Positions 11,301 to 23,200 of a stretch of DNA of 64,000 nt are shown here, piece after piece (position 1 is the first letter of the stretch; each line of letters starts with the position of its first letter). The notes beneath the pieces were generated by a model, which saw only the letters and a program-made list of their open reading frames with translations, had not been told where the DNA came from and did not search any database. Position numbers and translations under genes: made by a program. Origin of the DNA: Mayamaea pseudoterrestris (Eukaryota > Bacillariophyta > Bacillariophyceae > Sellaphorales > Sellaphoraceae); NCBI GenBank assembly GCA_027923505.1, contig BROI01000010.1, positions 434,001 through 498,000 of the forward strand. The letters run 5' to 3'.

Positions 11301-11504
11301 GAACGACGGAAGGATAAAGAGAAGAAAGACTCATCCGCACGTGCCAAGCGGCACAAGGCCTTTTCTTGGATGGAAGGAGAGCAGGCGACAATGAATCAAC
11401 AAGTCCGCCAAGGTGGCGGCTTACTGTCCGGTGGAGGTATTGGAGCTGCTCGAGCCAAGGCGAAGAGCGCCAAGGTTGGAATGAAGAAGGGCGGAAAGCT
11501 TTAA
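8325..11504 (+). CDS. NOP14: Nucleolar protein 14 (small-subunit processome factor) with an inserted Tudor-like domain
   Basis: NOP14 is a nucleolar factor needed for 18S rRNA processing and 40S assembly within the SSU processome. Exons 8325-9787 and 10022-11504 joined by a 234-bp phase-2 intron (AG|GTACGT ... TTTTAG) give about 981 residues, longer than the 810-860 of yeast and human. N-terminal hallmarks: basic start MVKRKQRSKR, NPFEAVHRAK near 27, the acidic ILSDDEDDDFGG block, and TPEEVAKEEADRLQELETRRLARM. Exon 2 begins ATIPYVFEVPTTLDALHEL and carries the helical C-terminal domain (RMQNFYDVLLRRF, HHVVTPTLLFLAQIIGHTPV, LLLEYSKGAQRIVPECLVFLAD), ending in a basic Gly/Lys-rich tail. Residues about 399-459 (ILANYQ...WFEGVV...YDITYDDGDFEEGV) form a Tudor/agenet-like barrel not found in animal or yeast NOP14. 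A second in-phase donor lies 18 nt downstream at 9806. It converges with NUF2 53 bp away. Confidence 0.94.
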
Positions 11505-11557
11505 TTATTATAATTGAAAGACGGCCTTAGTTTTACAGAAAATTATGTCGCAAGTCT

Positions 11558-13101
11558 TTATAAATTAGAGATGCCAATCAAAGCAAGACGTTTGTCCTGG
11601 CGCTCCAAAAAGGCGCGCTCGACTTCCTTGAATTCAGCCAACATGCTTGTGATCTCTTCCTCTGTCTTTGCTTGCTGCTCATTCATCGACGCTTCGATAT
11701 TACGAAGCTCTGCCTCCGACTCTTGCCGGCGCGCCATAGCGTCTCGTCGACCCTTTTCAACAACCAAGAGACTAGCTTTCAAAGTGTCAAGAGCTTCTTG
11801 GGCCCCATCAATTTGCAATTTGTGATGCTTGCGCTGTGAAATTATCTTCTCCTGCAGCAGTTTGTGCTGATGCTTCGCCTTGTCAGTTTCGTACTGAATA
11901 GCGGATGTTTCCTTCTCATTGGTCTTGATCTGTTTCAGTGTCAGTTCGAGCTCATTGACCATCTCCTTGAATTTGTCCATTTGCTCGAGCAAGTCATCTA
12001 ACTGGACTTCCACTTCCTCAGACTCCTTGTTAGCCTGCTCGAGCCGAACAATCTTGAGCTTGACCTCTTGCAGCTGCATTTCAAGTTTGGCATTTGCTTT
12101 CTTTTGCTTCTCCACCTCGTCCTACACGCACTGCACACTTGCTTTGCGCTCTATCTGGACTGTGAACTATCTGCATCCTGGCAAGTTTTTTCCTTCTGCT
12201 TGCGCTTCCTGCAAGGACCAAATTGCAGTGGCCAGCTCATCCTTCAAATCGTTCGTCTGCTTTTTGAGGGCGGGCCCCTCTCGCGAAGCCGATTGTAAAC
12301 TGATTGTTGCGAGCAATATCCGCTTCCAAGCCGGACGGCAGCACCCACACAAGTGACTTCTTCACTGACGAATGCGCATGGAGCCCACTCGTGGTACTCG
12401 TCGCTGAGCTGAACATTGTCCTTGTTAATTTGACCAAGCGCCACCATCAAGTCATTGCGCTGGGAGGAATACGGTATGAGTCATGTTGATTGTACCTTGA
12501 TATTGAAGTAACAATTACAAAAAGCGTAATTGTGATGAGTACTTTACGGCTTCATTCAACCCGGCAAAGACTTTGACTTGTTCATTGTAGAAGCTGCCAG
12601 CCAAGTTGCATATCGCCGAGAGCTGCTGCTGCAACCGCTGGGGGTCGGCGTACCATAAATGTCTCTCCAGCTGAATTCATAGTACCCGCGAGACTCGATT
12701 AAGTGGCGAAGGTCGATGAAGAGTTTCATCTCAACAAACTGTTTCGTGTCCGAGTGAAGCTGTGTGTCGTTGTCGGGCGCCCAGGCACTGAGTGCTTTGT
12801 CGCTGATAAGAGAATCCTCTTCCTGCTTCCCGGAACAATAAGACAGCTGCACAGCGATAGCGACATTAGATGATGTTGTTTAAGACCGAGCTTAAACATC
12901 TGCTACAGCTGTTGGGTACTCACCAAATGGAGAAAAATGTTGCGGAGTTTCTCCTCGACTGCGATGCGGCTCATTCAGTTCATTCTTGGTAATGTCAATC
13001 TTCAAACCGGCCAAAGCTTGAATGATTTCTGACTGATGGAGAATTGAAAACTGATGCGACCGCAACGCTAGGGCTCGCTGGGGCGTCCCGCTGACAACCA
13101 T
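11558..13101 (-). CDS. NUF2: NUF2 kinetochore protein (NDC80 complex), frame-broken in this sequence
   Basis: NUF2 pairs with NDC80 in the outer-kinetochore complex that binds spindle microtubules. Minus-strand ATG at 13101. Exon 1 is 13101-12924 (GTGAGT donor), exon 2 12846-12548, exon 3 starts at 12459, and the last exon starts near 12120 and ends at 11558. Exon 1 encodes the start of the NUF2 calponin-homology-like head (HQFSILHQSEIIQALAGLKI, then ITKNELNEPHR, then in a shifted frame VEEKLRNIFLHLV). Exon 2 continues with FIDLRHLIESRGYYEFSWRD and, again in a shifted frame, DPQRLQQQLSAICNLAG. Exon 3 starts RNDLMVALGQINKDNVQLSD. The last exon is a 187-residue coiled coil (KANAKLEMQLQEVKLKIVRL to RQDKRLALIGISNL). 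At least two single-base breaks occur (near 12,981 and 12,650), with probably more in exon 3, and the exon 3/4 junction is unresolved. NUF2 is normally essential, so sequencing indels or a second intact copy are both possible. Confidence 0.78.
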
Positions 13102-13683
13102 GGTGACGAAGGTACGCAATGCAGTTGCGTTTTGGAGAGGAAAGGTTTGGAACTGTAAACGTGACGTATCGGCACCGTTAACGTCTGTTTGCTGGCTTTG
13201 CGCGCGTGCCAGTCAAGTGTCTCACGATTCACTTAACTTCAACATGACGCTTCCATTATTCTCATTGCCCATTGATGGCCAAGGAACCGGATTGATATTC
13301 ATCCGTCATTCCCGACGGCATTGTGTCATAAAACGAGTGGCGGGGCTAAAAGGCCCGGTTGGACATAGAGGCGAAGGGAAGACCGAACGTAGAACAGCAC
13401 GGGGGTTGGAGACGGGCGATCGAGCGACCACGATCAGCGCATTGAGCAAGCGACGTTCTCCGGAAGCCTTCTAATTGCGTCGAATCTGCATCGTTGTGGT
13501 TCAAAGGTAGCTGATAAGGAAGAATTTTAGAGTAGAGCTTAAAAACATCAAGGAAATTATTCTCGCTCTTGGAGATTCAGATGAGAATCTTGGATTGCGT
13601 GATTTTCGATTGACATCCCGTGCGTCCTCGCTCATTTATTATATTCTCCATTTATCATCTTTCAGCTTTGTACAAAGACAGCA
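13102..13683. other. Intergenic region upstream of NUF2
   Basis: About 580 bp between the NUF2 start (minus) and the first long open frame on the plus strand. Short plus-strand frames have no recognisable content. It probably includes the NUF2 promoter. Confidence 0.4.
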
Positions 13684-15836
13684 ATGCCAGAAGCAGTCGC
13701 CGGCAATGCCGTCGAATCTCGCCTCGATCGCGGAGTCGAACCGTCGGCGGATCGACTGAGCTTTCGCATGGCAATGGTAATGATGAACCAGTGGCAGATT
13801 CACAAATACCACGGCATCCACTATTTTTACCCAGTGCAGATAGACAACAATACATTATCAGCGCCAAATACAGTCAATGTGTTTGGCAGAAGTCTCATCC
13901 CGCCGCAAAGCCTGTTTGCTCGAGCCACGTCGGAAGCACTGACAATTACATACAATGCCAGCCTGGGCATGGCACGAGGCACTGCGACGATGAGTAACAC
14001 CAGCTCATCCGGGCATGTCTGGCCTTTACTTCTAAAGAGCAGCAGCAGCAGCAGCATGAACAACCGCTACCCAGCGCCATACAAGCAACGACTTTTTGGG
14101 CCGCATCAGAACCGGCAGCAATCTTCGAACATGCTTCCCAGCGATGCGAAGCTGATTCCGCGTCGGGTCCTCCTCCTCCTGAGACGATGGTAGCTATGCA
14201 TCTCCACTTGGGACTTCTGCGCCCGGTCACTTGGGGCACGGACGGGAGGATTTACGCGACAACCAATCGCAAGCAAATGCATTGGGAAGGAGCAACGTTA
14301 GTGTTGGCGCGTCTTGTCGCGACAGCATTCCACTGGAGCGACGGTCAATTTTAGTGGAAGAAAGTCTGATCGAGTGAGAAGGTGTACGTCCGTTCTGCAT
14401 GATGACTTGCATATTGTACAGATCGTATCTTGGGGCCTGACATCGTTTTATTTTATGAAATTGGCATAGATGCTTGTCACAAGGAACTTGGGACACTTGC
14501 ACTCCAAGCGGTTCGCCGCATGCTTACATGCTTCACGAGAAGGAACGTTTGGAAACTACTATGCGGCAGCGTGCAACGAATGCGGAGAGCGCTTCCGACA
14601 ACGCATACCAATATTGCTGCTATCACGGGCTCGGAGCAGTCGGGAAATGATTCGTCGTCGAACAATTCGTCGCGTAGAGCAGTGGAAGGCGCCAATCAGT
14701 TGCGCAACCGTCGGAGAGACACAATAAAGTTGCGGTAGACGACCTTTGCTCGGTCGTGACGGATTTGTTCATTGCCGAGTCAAAACTTTAAAGCCACTCC
14801 AGTATGGAGTTCCGCAGCCATCGGAGCACAATCGCGAATTGGGTACTGCATTCATAATTTTGTTGCTTGTCTGCGCGCGCTATGCTCGGCGCGGATACGC
14901 CGTCGGAGGTGTTGCTGCATATGCGGCCTGCGACGGCAGCGCGCGCGACCGGACGAGCTGTCGTTCATATTCACAATATGCAGGACGAAGAAACTGATCG
15001 CGCATATCGCAGCTTTGGCGAGCAAGGCGATAATCACTAATGAATTGTTTGTCACGATTTGCCAGTAACGACGCCAATGGATTGTTAGTATATACGCCCA
15101 GACAGGTGGAAGTCGAGTCCTTGACGCCGATGTCATGTTGCCGAGCACGGATGGGATTGTTTTTGGTACGATTATTTCGTGAATGATTGTGACGTACCGC
15201 AACCGGGAATTTCTAATATTAGCATTTACTTCTTGCTTAGGATCGATTTGTGGTCGAGATGACTGGCCGACTTCACTCTTGACAAATTTTGCTGACCTGA
15301 TCGAAGCTCTCAGTGTGGTCCAAGCGACCATAATCCACGGCCTTCCTTCGTCAGAATCGAAGTCGAGTAGTAGTTCACGGGGTTCCACGAGCTCATTGAG
15401 GGCCGAGCCTAGGTCCACTGTAGGGATTCAGAAGCACAAACCCCAAAAAGACATCGAGGAAGAAATAGAATCTGCTGTTCCGCTCAGTGCCGCGCTTCGA
15501 GTGGTGATCTGTTGATGCATAACGCCCCTGACTTTCCAAAGTTGCGCAAAGCGTCACAGCATGCCGCAAGTATTGCTGCTGCTTCCTCAGGTGGAGCTGT
15601 TCATGCGAAAAGACTATCGTGGCGGCGTAAGCCGTCACTTGACGGTGGAGTAACGATTATATGTAGCCCGGAAACAATTGATCCGGATCTAACGTCCAGC
15701 AATCCGCCAGGGACAAAACGACAGCTCAAATCGACCGAACGCAAATCTATGGGGACGGAGACGTCGCCTGTCGCCGCGTTTTCCGAACAGTCGGTCCCAC
15801 TTGACTATGTGACAATCTCCGGGAGTATGCCGGTGA
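13684..15836 (+). other. Unassigned, possibly coding sequence upstream of the kinase domain
   Basis: Several plus-strand open frames of 85-169 codons (13,684-14,193; 14,470-14,727; 15,183-15,515; 15,512-15,850) succeed one another in different frames. The first includes a short AGC trinucleotide run giving poly-Ser (about 14,038-14,057). The third and fourth are Ser/Lys-rich, typical of kinase linkers. A Cys/His-containing stretch (ACNECGERF) lies near 14,575. These may be the broken N-terminal half of the kinase gene that follows, but nothing identifies them on their own. A minus-strand frame at 14,852-15,418 is equally long, so strand is uncertain. Confidence 0.3.
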
Positions 15837-17126
15837 GTGGCGTCCTCTGATCCCATTCGACTAATGCTCATCGAAGCGCTTGATCGTGACGAGGCACAAT
15901 CTATCGCGCGGCATGGAGACGAGCAAACAGCTGAGCATAAATGCTGGCACGAAGGCGAGATAAATATTACCGGGACACGGCCTGTCGGTCGAACTCGGCG
16001 TGGCCGATATTGCGGGCACGTTTGTACCATCCTAACATTGTTGACCTTGCTGGAGTCGCCGCTGATCAAGAGTGTTTTTGCCTGGTGTATGATTATTGCG
16101 AAGGCGGCTCTGTTCTCGGTCTGCTCTCAGACTCGCGGCGTTATTATGAGATTCAACATTGCTTTGGACAGAATGGATGTGCTTATCTCCACGCGCGAAA
16201 CGTGATTCACAGAGATTTAAAACCTTCCAAATATGAGCAAAGTGCTATGGTTACGGTGTGTTGTATCTGATGCTTTCTTGTCATCTCTTGTTGGCATTTT
16301 CTCATCCATCACTTCACGCAGTCTTGTTGACTCCGAGACTATCGTGCCAAGATTGCTGACTTGGTATGAGCGTGGCGAATTTGGACAGGAGCTATCGCAG
16401 AGACTGGTAAGTAATACCGCGTTTATTTACCAACATTTTCGTGCTTACTCAATCTTTGTCTTTTAAATCTTGCGTTCAGGAACTTACCGATACATGGTAC
16501 GTTTGGTTGAAGGGGCCGGTATGATTTTGTGAATACAATTGTACCATGCAACCATTTTCTGCCGGGTGCCGCATTAACACTGCTGTTCTTCCTCAGGCTC
16601 CAGAAGTAATCGGGCACGAACCATATTCTACCAACATGTATACAAAGTTTCGGCGTTGTTCTTTACAGCTCATTACTCGGGAAATTCCTTTGCAACCATG
16701 ACGCCAACTAGCTGCTTATGCTGTCGCCGAAGGCCGGCGCCCCCGCTAGATACCTCCGACACACCTCGTCGTCTTCAAGAATTATCATGGCATGCTGGGA
16801 TCAAGAAGACCAGCAAAGACCATCATTCACTCCATATAACCATGGCGTAAGTGAGGGTGCATGCACATCCAATTGTCAACAACCCATTTTCACTTCACAC
16901 CCTTCCATCCTTCCACTTCAATAGACTGGCTGACTATGCAAAGATGGCCTTCTCTCCTGGAAATGTTGAGCTCAACATTAAATTGCCAAACGAAATGCTC
17001 GCCAATGCGGAAGGAAATTCCACGGTCACGTCGACTTTTCGACGCCAGTTGCCAGCAACACTCTCTTTCCCGAGTCGTTCCTGCACCCAGATGACAGTTT
17101 TCATTCTGGACGTTGACTCGAAATAG
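15837..17126 (+). pseudogene. Raf-like/TKL-type protein kinase gene, frame-broken
   Basis: A Ser/Thr or dual-specificity kinase domain of tyrosine-kinase-like (Raf/MAP3K) type can be followed left to right across changing frames: helix C and beta-4 (LYHPNIVDLAGV), hinge (CLVYDYCEGGSV), catalytic loop VIHRDLKPS, the residues before the DFG position (AKIAD), activation-segment end GTYRYM then APEVIGHEPYSTNM, and helices G to I (REIPFATMT, EGRRP, ACWDQEDQQRPSF). Two introns are cleanly preserved, 16407-16479 and 16497-16596, and joining 16406/16480 and 16496/16597 restores TGTYRYMAPEVI; a third is likely at about 16,846-16,924 before a last exon ending at 17126. At least five single-base phase changes occur across the domain. 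Preserved splice sites and near-consensus motifs mean the damage is recent or artefactual. The glycine loop and VAIK lysine were not found in the expected place. Substrate unknown. Confidence 0.72.
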
Positions 17127-17248
17127 ACGAAGACGGATAATACAGTAAAGTTAGAAGTATAGACTCATAGTTACGATTTATTTAGGCGTTTCAATGTCGC
17201 CTACGAATATGGTAGCATATCAAGCAAATCTTTATACTACTTATAATC

Positions 17249-20200
17249 GAGCCATATTGTTAAATTCATGAAACGGTCGATCAGGCAGCCCTGGTTTGCA
17301 TTTCAATCTTTTCCTCAAGTGACAACCCCTGCTGTCATGTGCCAGACAGTCATGCCAATGAAAGTGACCCACAGAGGGCCTCCACGGCACCTGTCTTGCA
17401 TGGTTAGATGCTCCATTGTGTGCTGACTCCAGCCATATTGTTGATTTCATGAATGGTCAATCAGGCAGCCCTGGTGTGCATTTCAATCTTTTCCTCAAGT
17501 GACAACACCCACTGTCATGCGCGAGACTGTCATAAAGAGTAAAAATGATTCACAGAGGGGCCTCCACGGCACCTGTCTTGCATGGTTAGATGCTTCATTG
17601 TGTGCTGAGTCCAACTATATTGTTGAATTCATTGAACGGTCAATCAGGCAGCCCTGGTTTGCATTTCAATCTTTTCCTCAAGTGACAACCCCCACTGTCA
17701 TGCGCCAGACAGTCATGCCATTAAAAGTGACCCAAAGAGGGTTTCCACGGCACCTGTCTTGCATGGTTAGATGTGCCATTGTGTGCTGAGTCCAGCCATA
17801 TTGTTGAATTCATGAAATGGTTGATCAGGCAGCCCTGGTTTGCATTTCAATCTTTTCCTCAAGTGACAACACCCGCAGTCATGCGCCAGACTGTCATGCC
17901 ATTGAAAGTGACCCACAGAGGGCCTCCACGGCACCTGTCTTGCATGGTTAGATGCGCCATTGTGTGCTGAGTCCAGCCATATTGTTGAATTCATGAAACG
18001 GTCAATCAGGCAGCCCTGGTTTGCATTTCAATCTTTTCCTCAAGTGACAACCCCGCTGTCATGCGCCAGACTGTCATGCCATTGAAAGTGACCCACAGAG
18101 GGGCCTCCACGGCACCTGTCTTGCATGGTTAGATGCGCCATTGTGTGCTGAGTCCAGCCATATTGTTGAATTCATGAAACGGTCAATCAGGCAGCCCTGG
18201 TTTGCATTTCAATCTTTTCCTCAAGTGACAACACCCACTGTCATGCGCCAGACTGTCATGCCATTGAAAGTGACCCACAGAGGGCCTCCACGGCACCTGT
18301 CTTGCATGGTTAGATGCGCCATTGTGTGCTGAGTCCAGCCATATTGTTGAATTCATGAAACGGTCAATCAGGCAGCCCTGGTTTGCATTTCAATCTTTTC
18401 CTCAAGTGACAACCCCCGCTGTCATGCGCCAGACTGTCATGCCATTGAAAGTGACCCACAGAGGAACCTCCATGGCACCTGTCTTGCATGGTTAGATGTG
18501 CCATTGTGTGTTGAATCAAGCCATATTGTTGAATTCATGAAACGTCAATCAGGCAGCCCTGGTTTGCATTTCAATCTTTTCCTCAAGTGACATGCGCCCC
18601 AGCCTGTCATGCCATTGAAAGTGACCCACAGAGGGCCTCCACGGCACCTGTCTTGCATGGTTAGATGCGCCATTGTGTGCTGAGTCCAGCCATATTGTTG
18701 ATTTCATGAAACAGTCAATCAAGCAGCCCTGGGGTGCATTTCAATCTTTTCCTCAAGTGACAACCCCTGCTGTCATGCGCCAGACTGTCATGCCATTGAA
18801 AGTGACCCACAGAGGGCCTCCACGGCACCTGTCTTGCATGGTTAGATGCGCCATTGTGTGCTGAGTCCAGCCATATTGTTGAATTCATGAAACGGTCGAT
18901 CAGGCAGCCCTGGTTTGCATTTCAATCTTTTCCTCAAGTGACAACCCCCGCTGTCATGCGCCAGACTGTCATGCCATTGAAAGTGACCCACAGAGGGCCT
19001 CCAGGGCACCTGTTTTGCATGGTTAGATGTTCCATTGTGTGCTGAGTCCAGCCATATTGTTGATTTCATGAAACGGTCAATCAGGCAGCCCTGGTTTGCA
19101 TTTCAATCTTTTCCTCAAGTGACAACCCCCGCTGTCATGCGCCAGACTGTCATGCCATTGAAAGTGACCCACAGAGGGGCCTCCACGGCACCTGTCTTGC
19201 ATGGTTAGATGCGCCATTGTGTGCTGAGTGCAGCCATATTGTTGAATTCATGAAACGGTCAATCAGGCAGCCCTGATTTGCATTTCAATCTTTTCCTCAA
19301 GTGACAACCCCCGCTGTCATGCGCCAGACTGTCATGCCATTGAAAGTGACCCACAGAGGGGCCTCCACGGCACCTGTCTTGCATGGTTAGATGCGCCATT
19401 GTGTGCTGAGTCCAGCCATATTGTTGATTTCATGAAACGGTCAATCAGGCAGCCCTGGTTTGCATTTCAATCTTTTCCTCAAGTGACAACCCCCGCTGTC
19501 ATGCGCCAGACTGTCATGCCATTGAAAGTGACCCACAGAGGGCCTCCACGGCACCTGTCTTGCATGGTTAGATGCGCCATTGTGTGCTGAGTCCAGCCAT
19601 ATTGTTGATTTCATGAAACGGTCAATCAGGCAGCCCTGGTTTGCATTTCAATCTTTTCCTCAAGTGACAACCCCCGCTGTCATGCGCCAGACTGTCATGC
19701 CATTAAAAGTGACCCACAGAGGGGCCTCCATGGCACCTGTCTTGCATGGTTAGATGCGCCATTGTGTGCTGAGTCCAGCCATATTGTTGATTTCATGAAA
19801 CGGTCAATCAGGCAGCCCTGGTTTGCATTTCAATCTTTTCCTCAAGTGACAACCCCCGCTGTCATGCGCCAGACTGTCATGCCATTGAAAGTGACCCACA
19901 GAGGGGCCTCCACGGCACCTGTCTTGCATGGTTAGATGCGCCATTGTGTGCTGAGTCCAGCCATATTGTTGATTTCATGAAACGGTCAATCAGGCAGCCC
20001 TGGTTTGCATTTCAATCTTTTCCTCAAGTGACAACACCCACTGTCATGCGCCAGACTGTCATGCCATTAAAAGTGACCCACAGAGGGCCTCCACGGCACC
20101 TGTCTTGCATGGTTAGATGCGCCATTGTGTGCTGAGTCCAGCCATATTGTTGATTTCATGAAACGGTCAATCAGGCAGCCCTGGTTTGCATTTCAATCTT

Positions 20201-23200
20201 TTTCTCAAGTGACAACCCCCGCTGTCATGCGCCAGACTGTCATGCCATTAAAAGTGACCCACAGAGGGGCCTCCACGGCACCTGTCTTGCATGGTTAGAT
20301 GCGCCATTGTGTGCTGAGTCCAGCCATATTGTTGATTTCATGAAACGGTCAATCAGGCAGCCCTGGTTTGCATTTCAATCTTTTCCTCAAGTGACAACCC
20401 CCACTGTCATGCGCCAGACTGTCATGCCATTGAAAGTGACCCGCAGAGGGCCTCCACGGCACCTGTCTTGCATGGTTAGATGCGCCATTGTGTGCTGAGT
20501 CCAGCCATATTGTTGATTTCATGAAACGGTCAATCAGGCAGCCCTGGTTTGCATTTCAATCTTTTCCTCAAGTGACAACCCCCGCTGTCATGCGCCAGAC
20601 AGTCATGCCATTAAAAGTGACCCACAGAGGGCCTCCACGGCACCTGTCTTGCATGGTTAGATGCGCCATTGTGTGCTGAGTCCAGCCATATTGTTGATTT
20701 CATGAAACGGTCAATCAGGCAGCCCTGGTTTGCATTTCAATCTTTTCCTCAAGTGACAACCCCTGCTGTCATGTGCCAGACAGTCATGCCAATGAAAGTG
20801 ACCCACAGAGGGCCTCCACGGCACCTGTCTTGCATGGTTAGATGCTCCATTGTGTGCTGACTCCAGCCATATTGTTGATTTCATGAATGGTCAATCAAGC
20901 AGCCCTGGTGTGCATTTTCAATGCTTCCACAAGTGCCCATGCAACGCTGTCAATTGTTTGCCATTGAAAGTGACCCACAGAGGGCCCCACGGCATCTGTC
21001 TTGCATGGTTAGATGTGCCATTGTGTGCTGAGTCCAGCCATATTGTTGAATTCATGAAACGGTCAATCAGGCAGCCCTGGTTTGCATTTCAATCTTTTCC
21101 TCAAGTGACAACCCCTGCAGTCATGCGCCAGACTGTCATGCCATTGAAAGTGACCCACAGAGGGCCTCCACGGCACCTGTCTTGCATGGTTAGATGCCCC
21201 ATTGTGTGCTGAGTCCAGCCATATTGTTGAATTCATGAAAGACGTCAATCAGGCAGCCCTGGTTTGCATTCATTTTTCTCAAACAACCCCACTGTCATGG
21301 CAGACTGTCATGTGAAAGTGACCCACAGAGGGCCCGGCACCTGTCTTGTGAGGCTGAGTCCAGCTACCCAAGGAAGTCAATCAGGCAGCCCTGGTTGCAT
21401 TTTCTTTCCTCAAGTGACAACACCCACTGTCATGTGCCAGACTGTCATGCCATTGAAAGTGACCCACAGAGGGGCCTCCACGGCACCTGTCTTGCATGGT
21501 GTGCCATTGTGTGCTGAGTCCAGCCATATTGTTGATTTCATGAAACGGTTGATCAGGCAGCCCTGGTTTGCATTTCAATCTTTTTCTCAAGTGACGACCC
21601 CCGCTGTCATGCGCCAGACTGTCATGCCATTGAAAGTGACCCACAGAGGGCCTGCACGGGCACCTGTCTTGCATGGTTAGATGCGATAACGTGTGCTGAG
21701 TCCAGCCATATTGTTATTTTCATGAAACGGTTGATCAGGCAGTCCTGGTTTGCATTTCAATCTTTTCCTCAAGTGACAACCCCCACTGCCATGCGCCAGA
21801 CTGTCATGCCATTGATAGTGACCCACAGCCGGGCCTCCATGGCACCTGTCTTGCATTGTTAGATGCAATATCATGTGCTGAGTCCAGCCATATTATTTTT
21901 TTCATGAAACGGTTGATCAGGCAGCCCTGGTTTGCATTTCAATCTTTTCCTCAAGTGACAACCCCCGCTGATATGCGCCAGATTGTCATGCCATTAAAAG
22001 TGACCCACAGAGGGCCCTCCATGGCACCTGTCTTGCATGGTGTGATGTGCCATTGTGTGCTGAGTCCAGCCATATTGTTGATTTCATGAAACGGTTGATC
22101 AGGCAGCCCTGGTTTGCATTTCAATCTTTTTCTCAAGTGACGACCCCCGCTGTCATGCGCCAGACTGTCATGCCATTGAAAGTGACCCACAGAGGGGCCT
22201 CCACTGCACCTGTCTTGCATGGTTAGATGCGCCATTGTGTGCTGAGTCCAGCCATATTGTTGAATTCATGAAACGGTCAATCAGGCAGCCCTGGATTGCA
22301 TTTCAATCTTTTCTTCAAGTGACAACGCCCACTGTCATGGCCATGCCATGACCAGAGAGGCACGGCACCTGTCTTGCATGGTTAGATGCGCCATTGTGTG
22401 CTGAGTCCAGCCATATTGTTGATTTCATGAAACGGTCAATCAGTCAGCCTTGGTTTGCATTTCAATCTTTTCCTCAAGTGACGACCCCCGGTGTCATGCG
22501 CCAGACTGTCATGCCATTGAAAGTGACCCACAGAGGGCTCGGCAACCGTGTCTTGCATGGTTAGATGCGCCATTGTGAGCTGAGTCCAGCTATATTGTTG
22601 CATTCATCTCGTTTCGGCAGCCACTGGTTTGTTAAACCCGGACCTGTCACGCCCAGACTTATGCCATTGAAAGTGACCCACAGAGAGGCACGGACTCTTT
22701 TCTTGCATGGTTAGATGTTCCATTGTGTGCTGAGTCCAGCCATATTGTTGATTTCATGAAACGGTCAATCAGGCAGCCCTGATTTGCATTTCAATCTTTT
22801 CCTCAAGTGACAACGCCCACTGTCATGCGCCAGACTGTCATGCCATTGAGAGTGACCCACAGAGGGGCCTCCATGGCACCTGTCTTGCATGGTTAGATGC
22901 CCCATTGTGTGCTGAGTCCAGCCATATTGTTGATTTCATGAATCGGTTGATCAGGCAGCCCTGGTTTGCATTTCAATCTTTTCCTCCAGTGACATTCCCC
23001 GCTGTCATGCGCCAGACTGTCATGCCATTGAAAGTGACCCACAGAGAGGCCTCCACGGCACCTGTCTTGCATGGTTAGATGCGCCATTGTGTGCTGAGTC
23101 CAGACATATTGTTGATTTCATGAACCGGTCAGTCAGGCAGCCCTGGTTTGCATTTCAATCTTTTCTCAAGGAGTGACCCCTGTCATGCGCTCTAGACTGT

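Noticed and set aside
11919-12356. A Ser/Cys-rich plus-strand frame
   Set aside because: It is the antisense of the NUF2 coiled coil, whose Glu/Lys/Gln codons read as Ser/Leu/Cys on the other strand.
14852-15418. A 188-codon minus-strand frame with one hydrophobic segment
   Set aside because: It overlaps the possible N-terminal part of the kinase gene on the other strand and shows no family; kept as an uncertainty, not a gene.
17773-20860. A 63-codon frame (MCAESSHIV...) in almost every satellite 1 monomer
   Set aside because: It is longer than the monomer and overlaps the next copy in another frame; no start context, no spacing and no domain to support expression.
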